In this document: one piece after another, positions 35,327-43,706 of the stretch
Layout of the letters: each line of letters begins with the position of its first letter
How positions within the stretch are numbered: the stretch's first letter is position 1
From: Mameliella sp. MMSF_3455
GTDB taxonomy: Bacteria; Pseudomonadota; Alphaproteobacteria; Rhodobacterales; Rhodobacteraceae
Assembly (NCBI RefSeq): GCF_030733205.1
Contig: NZ_JASHJL010000006.1
Coordinates: 124,001-188,000 of the forward strand
Length of the DNA stretch: 64,000 bases
Direction of reading: 5' to 3'
Notes under the pieces: model-generated
What the model saw: only the letters and a program-made list of their open reading frames with translations
Database searches by the model: none
Told to the model about the DNA's origin: nothing
Made by a program: the position numbers and the translations under genes

Positions 35327-35902
35327 TCCGCCCCGGTCCCCGAACAGGTCTATCGTTCCCGTCCACAGCACCTGCGCGGTTTCCTCGTAGGGGTTGGCCC
35401 AGGCGTGATCGCGGGTGGAGTCGTAATGCGCGCTGTCCCCGGCGGACAGTTCCATCCGCAGGCCGTCCAGCGTGAATTCCAGCCGACCGGACAGCACGTA
35501 AAAGGTTTCCTCGCCGCCGTGCCCGGTCGATTCAGACCGATAGCCGGGGTCGATGGTCATGACGAAACAGGACAGTTCGGACCCCGGAAACACCGCGCCC
35601 AGCCGTTCATAGCGCACCAGCGTCGAGCCCAGCAGGAACTGCGGCCGCTCGCCCGCCCGCGTGATGCAATCGGCGGGTTGCGGCTTGCCGACAAAGGCGT
35701 CGATCCCCACCCCCAGCGCCGCCGCGATCCGCGACAGCGTGGTCAGCGTGGGCGTCGCCTTGTCCCGCTCGATCAGGCTCAGGTAGCCGGTCGAAATCCC
35801 CGCCGCCTCCGACACTTCCTGCAAGGTCAGGTCCAGCTTCTGTCGCCGCGCACGGATCATGTTGCCGATCCACATCTCAGTGCCTTCGGTCCATGCGTCC
35901 AA
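35306..35902 (-). CDS. XRE-cupin transcriptional regulator (PuuR-like)
   Basis: 198 residues. The N-terminal HTH_XRE domain (about 15-72) contains LDLTLQEVSEAAGISTGYLSLIERDKATPTL. The C-terminal cupin (about 105-185) contains GYRSESTGHGGEETFYVLSGRLEFTL. The start is taken as TTG at 35902 because AGGAGG lies at correct spacing. An ATG nine codons in lacks one. XRE-cupin proteins such as PuuR repress amine and amino acid catabolic genes. It lies 60 bp downstream of the Opp-type operon in the same direction and could be its last gene. Confidence 0.85.
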   Translation of the reverse strand: MDAWTEGTEMWIGNMIRARRQKLDLTLQEVSEAAGISTGYLSLIERDKATPTLTTLSRIAAALGVGIDAFVGKPQPADCITRAGERPQFLLGSTLVRYERLGAVFPGSELSCFVMTIDPGYRSESTGHGGEETFYVLSGRLEFTLDGLRMELSAGDSAHYDSTRDHAWANPYEETAQVLWTGTIDLFGDRGGSEQRAE

Positions 35903-35962
35903 CCTTGTCCCTCCTGTCCTGCCCGCAACATGGCATGACCGAACATCCGCCGAAAGAAAGAC

Positions 35963-36721
35963 TTACCCGGCACGGCGTGTCCGGTCCCCGGCGCCCAGGC
36001 TCGCGGCATAAAGGTCACGCGCATAGGGCTGTTGAAAGGCCCCGCTGCGCAGCACCGACACATCCGCCTCTTCGACAAGCCCGCCCTTGTGCAGCACGCC
36101 CAGCCGGTCGCACAGGAAGCTGACCACCGGCAAGGCGTGGGTCACCAAGACATAGGTCAGTCCGCGGTCCTCGCGCAGCCGCACCAACAGGTTCAGGATC
36201 TCGGCCTGCACGCTGACATCCAGCGCGCTGGTCGGTTCGTCCAGCAACAGCAGCTTGGGGTCCAGCATCAGCGCCCGCGCAATCGCCACCCGCTGTCGTT
36301 GTCCGCCGGACAACTGGTGCGGAAAACGGAACCGGTAGCGCGGGTCCAACCCGACCGACCGCATCATCTCGACCACCCTGTCGGCATGATCGCCAATGCC
36401 GTGGATGCGCAGCGGTTCGGACAGGGTGGCATCCACCGTCCGGCGCGGATGTAGAGAGGCGAAAGGATCCTGAAACACCATCTGGCAATGACGGGCAAAG
36501 GCCCCCTGCCCCATCGCGCTGCGCGGTTGGCCGTCCACCTGGATCGTCCCTCGCCAGTCGCTGGCCATGCCCACGACCGCACGCAGGATCGTGGATTTCC
36601 CCGATCCGCTTTCCCCCACAAGGGCATAGCTTTCGCCCTGCCCCACCCGGATCGACACGTCCTGCACCACGTCCTTGGTGCCGTAGCGGACAAAGAGGTT
36701 CTCGATGTTCAGCGCGCTCAT
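35963..36721 (-). CDS. dipeptide/oligopeptide ABC transporter ATP-binding protein (OppF/DppF-like)
   Basis: 252 residues from the ATG at 36721, which overlaps the preceding ATPase stop by ATGA. Walker A is GESGSGKST, then VFQDPFASLHPR (the DP pair typical of Opp/Dpp), signature LSGGQRQR and Walker B LLLLDEPTSALDVS. The C-terminus is shorter than in E. coli OppF. It pairs with the OppD-like ATPase. Confidence 0.9.
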   Translation of the reverse strand: MSALNIENLFVRYGTKDVVQDVSIRVGQGESYALVGESGSGKSTILRAVVGMASDWRGTIQVDGQPRSAMGQGAFARHCQMVFQDPFASLHPRRTVDATLSEPLRIHGIGDHADRVVEMMRSVGLDPRYRFRFPHQLSGGQRQRVAIARALMLDPKLLLLDEPTSALDVSVQAEILNLLVRLREDRGLTYVLVTHALPVVSFLCDRLGVLHKGGLVEEADVSVLRSGAFQQPYARDLYAASLGAGDRTRRAG

Positions 36722-37551
36722 GTGCCCATCCCCGCTACCCGGTCCATGACCGGCAGAAAGCGCCGCGTCTCGTTCATGCGCGGCACCGACTCCAGCAGCC
36801 CGCGCGTATAGGGATGCTGCGCCGAATGCAGCGCGCCTGCCTGCAATTCCTCGACCACCTCGCCCCGGTTCATCACCAGAACCCGGTCGCAATAGCGCGC
36901 CACAAGGTCCAGGTCGTGGCTGATCAGGATCAGCCCCATACCATTCTCGGCGATCATTTCCTCGATCAGGTCCAGAACCTGCGCCTGCACGCTGACGTCC
37001 AGCGCGCTGGTCGGTTCATCGGCGATCAGGATGTCCGGCTTCGGGATCAGCATCATCGCGATCATCACCCGCTGCCCCATCCCGCCCGACACCTCGTGCG
37101 GATACAGGCGCATGACGTGTTCAGGATCGTGGATGCGCACTTTCTCCAGCATGTCCAGCACCCGCGCCCGCACCGCGCGACGCGGGATGCGTTCGTGCAC
37201 CCGCAGCGCCTCGGCGATCTGGGCGCCCACGGTCATCACCGGGTTCAGCGAATAGCGCGGGTCCTGCATCACCATGCTGATCCGCGCGCCCCGGACTGCC
37301 CGCATCTGCCGGTCGCTCATCGCCATCAGGTCCTGCCCGTCAAACCGCAGGTGATCCACACTGACCTTGGCCGGCGGGCGCAGCAGCCGCAGGATCGACC
37401 GCCCTGTCAGCGACTTGCCCGACCCGCTTTCGCCCACGATGCCCAGCCGTTCGCGCCCAAGGTCAAAGGACACGCCCCGCACCACCTCGACCGGACCGCG
37501 CGGACCGGGAAAACTCACCCGAAGGTTCTTCAACTCCAGCAGCGGCGGCAT
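36718..37551 (-). CDS. dipeptide/oligopeptide ABC transporter ATP-binding protein (OppD/DppD-like)
   Basis: 277 residues from the ATG at 37551, which shares one base with the permease stop (TGATG). Walker A is GESGSGKSL, then VMQDPRYSLNPVMTVG, signature VSGGMGQRVMIAMML and Walker B ILIADEPTSALDVS. The C-terminal oligopeptide-transporter extension (SAQHPYTRGLLESVP) is present but short. It forms the heterodimeric ATPase of the importer with the product at 35963. Confidence 0.9.
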   Translation of the reverse strand: MPPLLELKNLRVSFPGPRGPVEVVRGVSFDLGRERLGIVGESGSGKSLTGRSILRLLRPPAKVSVDHLRFDGQDLMAMSDRQMRAVRGARISMVMQDPRYSLNPVMTVGAQIAEALRVHERIPRRAVRARVLDMLEKVRIHDPEHVMRLYPHEVSGGMGQRVMIAMMLIPKPDILIADEPTSALDVSVQAQVLDLIEEMIAENGMGLILISHDLDLVARYCDRVLVMNRGEVVEELQAGALHSAQHPYTRGLLESVPRMNETRRFLPVMDRVAGMGT

Positions 37552-38453
37552 CAGCGGCCCTCCCTCTGTTTCGGGTCCAGCACGTCGCGCAGCCCGTCGC
37601 CCAGGAAACAGAAACCCAGCGACACGATGATGATGGCAAAGCCCGGCATCGTCGCCACCCACCATTGATCCAGGATGAACGACCGCCCGCGAGAGATCAT
37701 TGCCCCCCACTCCGGCAAGGGCGGCTGCGCGCCAAGGCCCAGAAAGCCCAATCCGGCGGCGGTCAGAATGATCCCCGCCATGTCGAGCGTCACCCGGATG
37801 ATCGTCGACGACAGGCACAGCGGCACCACGTGCAGCCCGATCACCCGCAGATGTGACGCGCCTTGCAGGCGCACCGCGGCGATGAACTCGGCATTCCGGA
37901 ACGTCAGCGTCTCGGCCCGGGCGATCCGCGCATAGGCGGGCCAGGCCGTCACCGCGATGGCGATGATCGCATTCTGCAACCCCGCGCCCAAGGCCGCGAC
38001 AAAGGCCAGCGCCATGATCAGTTTCGGCAAAGACAGGAACACATCCGTCAGCGCCATCAGCACCCGGTCCACCCAGCCGCCGAAATAGCCCGCCACAGCC
38101 CCGATCAACAGCCCCAAGGGGGCAGAGATCAGCGCCACCATGACCACGATCACCAGCGTGATCCGCGCGCCATACAGGATACGGCTGTAGATATCGCGGC
38201 CCAGCTCATCCGTGCCCAGCCAATGCTCCGCCGAAGGCGGCAACAGCCGCGACCCAAGGTCCTGCCCCACCGGCGAATAAGGTGCCAGCCACGGCGCGAA
38301 CACCGCGACAAAGACCAGCGCCCCGATGATCACCGCCCCCAGCATTGCCAAGGGGTTCCGGGCAAAGGCCCGCGCGATGGACCATGCCTGCCCCGCCTGC
38401 GCCTGAAGCCGCGACGCCGGCGCATCATCCGTCAACCAATCCAGCACAGACAT
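37551..38453 (-). CDS. dipeptide/oligopeptide ABC transporter permease (DppC-like)
   Basis: 300 residues. The N-terminal OppC segment (ARNPLAMLGAVIIGALVFVAVFAPWLAPY) is followed by HWLGTDELGRDIYSRILYGAR, a hallmark of DppC/OppC. Five more membrane helices follow, with the coupling loop FIAAVRLQGASHLRVIGLHVVP. Its start abuts the stop of the DppB-like gene (1-bp overlap at 38453). Confidence 0.92.
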   Translation of the reverse strand: MSVLDWLTDDAPASRLQAQAGQAWSIARAFARNPLAMLGAVIIGALVFVAVFAPWLAPYSPVGQDLGSRLLPPSAEHWLGTDELGRDIYSRILYGARITLVIVVMVALISAPLGLLIGAVAGYFGGWVDRVLMALTDVFLSLPKLIMALAFVAALGAGLQNAIIAIAVTAWPAYARIARAETLTFRNAEFIAAVRLQGASHLRVIGLHVVPLCLSSTIIRVTLDMAGIILTAAGLGFLGLGAQPPLPEWGAMISRGRSFILDQWWVATMPGFAIIIVSLGFCFLGDGLRDVLDPKQREGR

Positions 38454-39478
38454 CAGCGGCTCCTCGGGTCAAAGACGCGGTAAAGCAGGTCCGACAGCCG
38501 GTTGATCACGATGAACACCGTCCCGATCAGGATCGTCGCCCCCAGCACCGCCGCCATGTCCGCCCGCAACAGCGCGGTGGTCAGGTAGTTGCCGATCCCG
38601 GGCCAGCTGAACACGATCTCGACCATGACCGACCCTTCCAGCAGCACCGCATAGCTGAGGCCGATCACCGTCACCAGCTGCACCCGGATCGGGTAAAACG
38701 CGTGCTTCCAGATCACCGCCCATTCGCTGACGCCCTTGACGCGCGCCGTGGTCACGAACTCCTGCGCTAGTTGATCCAGCATGAAACTGCGCGTCATCCG
38801 CGCGATATAGGCAAGGCTGAAAAACCCGAGGATCGCGGCCGGCAGGATCAGATGCGACACCGCGTTGCCGAAGATCGTCCAATCCCCGGCCAGCAGCGCA
38901 TCCACCGTCAACAGCCCCGTCACCGTCGGCACCAGGCCGTCATAGAAAATGTCGATCCGCCCCGGCCCCGCGACCCAGCCGAGGCCCGCATAGAACACCG
39001 CCAGCCCGACAAGCCCCATCCAGAAGGCCGGCACCGAATAGCCAAGCAGTCCCAGCACCCGGATCACCTGATCCAGCCAGCTGCCCGCCCGCGCGGCGGC
39101 GATCACCCCCATCGGCACGCCCAGCAGCACGCCGATCAGGATGCCCGCAGTCGCCATTTCCACCGTCGCCGGAAAGAACCGCGCCAGGTCCTCGACCACC
39201 GGCCGCCCGGTGGTCAGCGACACGCCCAGGTCCCCGGTCAGCACGTCGCGCACATAGATGCCGAACTGCACCAGCAACGGCCTGTCCAGCCCCAGCGCCT
39301 GCCGCGTCGCCTCGTAGACCTCCTGCGTGGCGCGGTCGCCCACAACGGCCACCACCGGGTCAATCGGGACGACTCGCCCGATGAAAAACGTGATCGCCAA
39401 GAGCCCGAGAAAGGTCAGCGCCGTGACCGCCGCGAAACGCAGCACGCCGGCGGCCAGATCCATACCTCTTTCGGTCAT
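38453..39478 (-). CDS. dipeptide/oligopeptide ABC transporter permease (DppB-like)
   Basis: 341 residues from the ATG at 39478; a second ATG at 39463 is also possible. DppB/OppB features are TALTFLGLLAITFFIGRVVPIDP, RQALGLDRPLLVQFGIYVRDVLTGDLG and the C-terminal MVEIVFSWPGIGNYLTTALL. It is the first gene of the leftward operon (B, C, D, F, possibly the XRE gene). Its binding protein is encoded divergently at 39691. Confidence 0.9.
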   Translation of the reverse strand: MTERGMDLAAGVLRFAAVTALTFLGLLAITFFIGRVVPIDPVVAVVGDRATQEVYEATRQALGLDRPLLVQFGIYVRDVLTGDLGVSLTTGRPVVEDLARFFPATVEMATAGILIGVLLGVPMGVIAAARAGSWLDQVIRVLGLLGYSVPAFWMGLVGLAVFYAGLGWVAGPGRIDIFYDGLVPTVTGLLTVDALLAGDWTIFGNAVSHLILPAAILGFFSLAYIARMTRSFMLDQLAQEFVTTARVKGVSEWAVIWKHAFYPIRVQLVTVIGLSYAVLLEGSVMVEIVFSWPGIGNYLTTALLRADMAAVLGATILIGTVFIVINRLSDLLYRVFDPRSR

Positions 39479-39544
39479 GGAATGGGCAGGTTCGGACAGA
39501 TTTCCCGACAAAACCGCGCTCTCCCTCTGTTTAGATGCCAGAAT

Positions 39545-39559
39545 GTACGCATTACGAAC
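39545..39559. promoter_or_regulatory. IclR-type site in the divergent Opp promoter region
   Basis: GTACGCATTACGAAC has one perfect arm and one mismatch in the other. It lies between the divergent permease operon (start 39478) and binding-protein gene (39691), in an otherwise AT-rich gap. Confidence 0.6.
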
Positions 39560-39690
39560 AAAAGTTCTTTTAATGTAAAGATCAATCTGCTTACAGTAAA
39601 AATATTTTACGAGCACCGGACAAACCGGCGCCCGTGAAAACAGCAGCCGCATCAAAAGCGCGGCCCATTCGTTCAACAGGAGGTCACCTC

Positions 39691-41280
39691 ATGAAATCCC
39701 CAATACGGCACGTCACTGCCGCCCTGACCGCGCTGGCCTTGCTGGGCGCCCCGGCCCTTGCCGATACGCCGCCCAATGTCCTTGTCGTGGCGCAGAACAT
39801 CGACGACATCGTCGCGCTGGATCCGGCGCAGGCCTATGAATTCACCTCGTCGGAATACATGGCCAATGTCTATGACCGTCTCGTGCAATACGATGCCGAG
39901 GATACCACGGAACTGGTCGGCGGTCTGGCCGAGTCGTGGGAGATCGACGCCGAAAACCGCACCATCACCTTTACCCTGCGCGATGGCGTCAGCTTTCACT
40001 CCGGCAATCCGGTCACCGCGGCCGATGTGGTCTACAGCTTCAAGCGCGTCGTCGCGCTGAACAAGAACCCCGCCTTCATCCTGACACAGCTTGGCTGGAC
40101 CGCCGAGAATGTCGAAGAGATGGTTTCCGGCGAAGGCAACACCGTCACCTTGAAATACGCGGGCGACTTCTCACCGGCCTTCGTGATGAACGTGCTGGCC
40201 GCCCGCCCCGCCTCGATTGTCGACAGTCAACTTGTCATGGCTAACGAGGTCGACGGTGACATGGGCAACGCCTGGCTGAACACAAATTCGGCGGGCTCCG
40301 GTGCCTTCTCGATGCAGATGTACCGCCCGGCGGAAATGCTGCGGCTGGTGGCGAACCCCGACTACTACAAGGGCGCGCCGAAGATGCAGCAGATCATCAT
40401 CCGCCACGTGGCAGAGGCCGCGACCCAGCAGCTCTTGCTGGAACAGGGCGATGTGGACATCGCGCGCAACATGACCCCGGAACAGATCGCCGCCCTGCCC
40501 GAGGACGGGTTCAAGGTTGGCGTCTATCCGCAGGCCGCGATCCACTTCATCTCTTTCAACCAGAAGGTCCCTGCCCTTCAACATGAGGCCCTCTGGGAAG
40601 CCTCGCGTTACCTGATCGACTACGAAGGTCTGACCAGCACCCTGCTCAAGGGTCAGATGGACGTGCACCAGGCGTTCTGGCCCAAGGGTTTCCCCGGCGC
40701 GCTGGAAGACACGCCGTTCTCTTATGATCCGGAAAAGGCCAAGCAGATCCTGGCGGATGCCGGTGTAGACCTGCCGATCAACGTGGAAATGGACGTCTTC
40801 AATTTTGCGCCCTTCACTGATGTGGCGCAGTCGATCCAGGCCAGCTTTGCCGAGGCAGATATCAATTTCGATATCGTTCCCGGTACGACCGCTGCGATCA
40901 TCACCAAGTACCGCGCCCGCGAACATGAGGCGATCATGCTGTACTGGGGGCCGGACTTCAACGATCCCCATTCGAATGCCAAGGCATTCGCCTATAACAA
41001 GGACAATTCGGACGACGGTTATGCCTCGACCACCACTTGGCGCAACGCATGGGCTGTCAGCAAAGAGATGAACGAACGGACCATGGCCGCGCTGACCGAA
41101 AGCGATCCGGCAAAGCGCGAAGAGATGTACCTGAGCCTGCAAAAGGACGTTCAGGTCAAGGCGCCCTTCGTCATCATGTTCCAGGCCACGTTGCAGGTCG
41201 GCATGGATGATGATGTCGACGGCTATGTCCATGGCGCCAGCTCAGACCTCGTGTTCTATCGTCTCGTCGAAAAGAACTGA
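39691..41280 (+). CDS. periplasmic peptide/solute-binding protein (family 5, DppA/OppA-like)
   Basis: 529 residues with a Sec signal peptide (MKSPIRHVTAALTALALLGAPALA, cleavage about 24). It has the SBP_bac_5 pattern (LAESWEIDAENRTITFTLRDGVSFHSGNPVTAADVVYSF). AGGAGGT seven bases before the ATG fixes the start. It is transcribed away from its four transport partners, which allows separate, stronger expression. A strong terminator follows. The ligand may be a peptide, opine or other compound, as the family is broad. Confidence 0.9.
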   Translation: MKSPIRHVTAALTALALLGAPALADTPPNVLVVAQNIDDIVALDPAQAYEFTSSEYMANVYDRLVQYDAEDTTELVGGLAESWEIDAENRTITFTLRDGVSFHSGNPVTAADVVYSFKRVVALNKNPAFILTQLGWTAENVEEMVSGEGNTVTLKYAGDFSPAFVMNVLAARPASIVDSQLVMANEVDGDMGNAWLNTNSAGSGAFSMQMYRPAEMLRLVANPDYYKGAPKMQQIIIRHVAEAATQQLLLEQGDVDIARNMTPEQIAALPEDGFKVGVYPQAAIHFISFNQKVPALQHEALWEASRYLIDYEGLTSTLLKGQMDVHQAFWPKGFPGALEDTPFSYDPEKAKQILADAGVDLPINVEMDVFNFAPFTDVAQSIQASFAEADINFDIVPGTTAAIITKYRAREHEAIMLYWGPDFNDPHSNAKAFAYNKDNSDDGYASTTTWRNAWAVSKEMNERTMAALTESDPAKREEMYLSLQKDVQVKAPFVIMFQATLQVGMDDDVDGYVHGASSDLVFYRLVEKN

Positions 41281-41305
41281 TCCTTAACGTAGCGAACGCC
41301 TTGTT

Positions 41306-41333
41306 AACCGCGGTCCTCGGGCCGCGGTTTTTT
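41306..41333 (+). terminator. rho-independent terminator of the binding-protein gene
   Basis: A perfect 8-bp stem AACCGCGG/CCGCGGTT (41306-41313 with 41322-41329), 8-nt loop, then six Ts. The last T is the first base of the repC stop region on the other strand, so the replicon starts immediately beyond. Confidence 0.85.
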
Positions 41334-42508
41334 CATCCGGCCTTGGCATCGTGTTGGTTGACAGCTGTCAACAGGGCCAGAACCATCGGCAACGGCGTGA
41401 ACAGATGCGCCCGCGCTTTCATGGACAGGTGCCTCAGATACGCCCCCGGCGATCGGATCCTGTCAAAGCGTTGCAGGATACAGGCAACCGTCGTTGCCGC
41501 CTGTTCCGGACCCATGCTTTCACAGGCTTCAGCCCAGGTTTCCGTTGAAATCCCCATCATCTTTGCGGCCAGCTGTGCAGCTCTGGTCAACCCATGCCAT
41601 GATCTGAACACCTCCGGCTCATAGACTTCGATTTCTGGGCAGGCATCCGCAATCAGGTCGAGGCTCAGCGCCGGGCCAACCGGTTTTGCGGCAACCGGCC
41701 TTTCAGAAATATCGGTATCTTTTTTTGAACTATATTGGTGCCGCTCATTTTCGGGGTCTGTGCCGCTCACTTCTTCTGTTTGTTCGGTCGTGTTCTGGTC
41801 TTCGATGGGCTCTTCACGCGGCAAAAGTTGTTGCAGATGCGCTTTCAGTTCACCGAGCTCCTGCAAAAGATCCATCAGGACGTCGCGCTGCGGCTTCCGG
41901 CGCAACACGCGTTGCGCAAGGATCAGGCGGTCTGCAATTTCATCCCCTTGGGTGCGCACTAGGGCTGACAGGCCCGCAACGTCGCGCAACATCAGCACGC
42001 AGGTTTCGCGCAAGAGCTTCAACTGTTCGGCGGCTTCCTCGGCTTCCCGGGCGGCCGAGGCGATCTCCTGTGCCTTGGCCAGCAAGGGCGACAGGTCAAA
42101 CCCGAACGCCCGCCGGATCGTGCCGCTGCGGTCCCGCCGTGCGTAGCGCTTGCCGTTGGGGCTGTCGTGCCGGTGGATCACGCCGGATTGCACCAGCTTG
42201 GCCACATGCCGCCGCAGGGTGCTTTCCGGCATTCCGTGGGCGCGGGACGATAGCGTGGCGTTCGACGGAAAGACGATAAGCCCATTGTCCGGGTCAAGCT
42301 CATCCGAGGGCAGGAAGGTCAGCATGGCATTCAGCACGACCAGATCCCGATCCGACAAGCCATAGGCATGGCGGGCGGTGGTGAGATGGCGAAAGACCTG
42401 CCATTTGGGCACAGGTGTCTGTTCCGTGGCGGTGCGATCAAGCGCCTCCAGCAGTTGGCCAGCAGAAACCGGCCCACGCCCAAAGGGCGTCAGTGTGACT
42501 CGTTCCAT
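41333..42508 (-). CDS. repC: plasmid replication initiator RepC
   Basis: 391 residues from the ATG at 42508. A TTG further upstream (42571) lies inside a parS palindrome and is an unlikely start. RepC-family features are TPFGRGPVSAGQLLEAL, the winged-helix DNA-binding region (SRAHGMPESTLRRHVAKLVQSGVIHRHDSPNGKRYARR) and the C-terminal ETWAEACESMGPEQAATTVACILQR. RepC initiates replication of repABC replicons, usually at an AT-rich site inside its own gene. It is the third gene of the leftward repABC operon. Confidence 0.95.
   Translation of the reverse strand: MERVTLTPFGRGPVSAGQLLEALDRTATEQTPVPKWQVFRHLTTARHAYGLSDRDLVVLNAMLTFLPSDELDPDNGLIVFPSNATLSSRAHGMPESTLRRHVAKLVQSGVIHRHDSPNGKRYARRDRSGTIRRAFGFDLSPLLAKAQEIASAAREAEEAAEQLKLLRETCVLMLRDVAGLSALVRTQGDEIADRLILAQRVLRRKPQRDVLMDLLQELGELKAHLQQLLPREEPIEDQNTTEQTEEVSGTDPENERHQYSSKKDTDISERPVAAKPVGPALSLDLIADACPEIEVYEPEVFRSWHGLTRAAQLAAKMMGISTETWAEACESMGPEQAATTVACILQRFDRIRSPGAYLRHLSMKARAHLFTPLPMVLALLTAVNQHDAKAG
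41357..41372. other. parS centromere-like palindrome, copy 1 (inside the repC 3' end)
   Basis: GTTGACAGCTGTCAAC is a perfect 16-bp palindrome that fits the repABC parS pattern GTT-N4-GC-N4-AAC bound by RepB. It lies 25 bp inside the repC stop. Confidence 0.8.
41702..41737. other. AT-rich stretch in repC, candidate origin of replication
   Basis: A clearly AT-rich segment (ATATCGGTATCTTTTTTTGA and onward) interrupts the GC-rich repC coding sequence. In characterised repABC plasmids the origin lies in an AT-rich part of repC; here that is inference from position and composition. Confidence 0.4.
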
Positions 42509-42556
42509 TAAATTTTCACGGGGCAAAGATTTCCCGCCCGGTTTCACGAAACCGCC

Positions 42557-42572
42557 GTTGACAGCTGTCAAC
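42557..42572. other. parS centromere-like palindrome, copy 2 (repB-repC gap)
   Basis: A second identical GTTGACAGCTGTCAAC, about 48 bp upstream of the repC ATG and 1,200 bp from copy 1. The two sites bracket repC and are exactly alike. Confidence 0.8.
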
Positions 42573-42607
42573 TGTTGGGGCTACCTTGAGATTGCTACAT
42601 AACAGGG

Positions 42608-42650
42608 AAGCCTTCCGGAATGCGTTCTGGGGGGCTTTTCTTTTTTGTCC
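42608..42650 (+). ncRNA. candidate antisense (counter-transcribed) RNA of the repABC cassette
   Basis: The plus strand, antisense to the repB-repC leader, contains a stem AAGCC-TT-CCGGAA with TTCTGG-GG-GGCTT (42608-42637), then TTTTCTTTTTT. This is an intrinsic terminator. A weak -10 (TACATA, 42596-42601) lies just upstream. repABC plasmids carry a short RNA at this place that represses repC and sets incompatibility. The transcript start is not certain. Confidence 0.55.
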
Positions 42651-42701
42651 TTGCCGGGTCGTGCCTCCTGTATTCTTGCTCGTTTTCTGCTCGTCGGACG
42701 C

Positions 42702-43706
42702 TTAGCTGCGGCCGTCTTCGTCGCGATTGGCAAGCCAGTCGCGGTGAAGCCTTTCAATGTTGTCCTCAAGCCATGTGTCGAAGCCCTGCGCCGATTTCCC
42801 GGTCAGGTCGATCCGCAGCTTGTCGCCCTTGCGGGTGATCTGTCCCAGGCGTTTGCCATCCGGCCGGGTCAACGCGCGCTTTTCGGCGGCCGGGGCAGGG
42901 GGGCTGTCGGCCAGCGGAACCGGCTTGCCGCCCTTGAGCTGCTTTTCCCGCTTTTCCAGCCAGGCAAAGAGCGCATCGAAACGATCGTCGGACTTGTCGC
43001 AGGCGTAGACGTCCAGCATCTCGATCCCCTGGTCGGGCTGGATCTCCTGCTCGGTCCACCGGGTGGCGAAGCTGAGCCAGCGATCACGACCGACGGAGGG
43101 GGCTGCACCGATGTGTTCGATGATCTCGACTGGGACGGATTCTGCCACCTGCAAGAGGCGTGAGATCAGTGTCTTGTCGGTGGTCAGCGCGTCGGCGATG
43201 ATCTTGCGGTCATAGCCGGCCTCGACCATTTGCCGGGCAAAGTTCGCCTTTTCGATAAAGGACAGATCGCGCCGGGCCGAGTTCTCCTGGCCCTGCGCGA
43301 GAATCGCCTCGCGGTCGTCCAGATCGCGGATCATCGCCTTGACCGGCAGGCCAAGGTCGCGCAGCGCCAATACCCGGCGGCGGCCGTAAACGATGCGGTA
43401 GCGCTCGGAATCCTGCGGATCGGGGCGGACCAGCACCGGGACCTGCTGGCCATAGGTGCGGATCGATTCCATCAACGTGGCGTGTTCTGCCTCGTCATGT
43501 TCGACGCGGTCGCTCAAGCCGCCTTCGATAATGGTGTTGGGATCCAGTTCCACCACCGAACGGCTTTTGAGATCGGCGATGGATTGCGATACGGCGCCGA
43601 TCGCGCCCTTGGCATAGCGGGGCGCGCGCTGCTGTGGCTCTTCCGGGGCAGGGGGCTCGGACTTGGCCTGATCCATCAGACCTTGCAACAGGTTCTTGCG
43701 TGCCAT
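42702..43706 (-). CDS. repB: plasmid partitioning protein RepB (ParB family)
   Basis: 334 residues from the ATG at 43706, which shares its first base with the repA stop (TGATG). The ParB N-terminal domain (about 50-140: RTYGQQVPVLVRPDPQDSERYRIVYGRRRVLALRDLG, GQENSARRDLSFIEKANFA) is followed by an HTH region (IIADALTTDKTLISRLLQVAE). RepB binds the parS palindromes seen at 41357 and 42557 and works with RepA in segregation. Confidence 0.95.
   Translation of the reverse strand: MARKNLLQGLMDQAKSEPPAPEEPQQRAPRYAKGAIGAVSQSIADLKSRSVVELDPNTIIEGGLSDRVEHDEAEHATLMESIRTYGQQVPVLVRPDPQDSERYRIVYGRRRVLALRDLGLPVKAMIRDLDDREAILAQGQENSARRDLSFIEKANFARQMVEAGYDRKIIADALTTDKTLISRLLQVAESVPVEIIEHIGAAPSVGRDRWLSFATRWTEQEIQPDQGIEMLDVYACDKSDDRFDALFAWLEKREKQLKGGKPVPLADSPPAPAAEKRALTRPDGKRLGQITRKGDKLRIDLTGKSAQGFDTWLEDNIERLHRDWLANRDEDGRS

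Noticed and set aside
42509-42571. Longer RepC starting at TTG 42571
   Set aside because: The TTG lies inside the parS palindrome and lacks a ribosome site, and known RepC proteins begin close to the TPFGRRP-like motif, which fits the ATG at 42508.
42558-42586. TTGACA within parS as -35 of the antisense RNA promoter
   Set aside because: At 17-bp spacing the -10 would be CTACCT, a poor match; TACATA at 42596 is more likely, though its -35 is weak.
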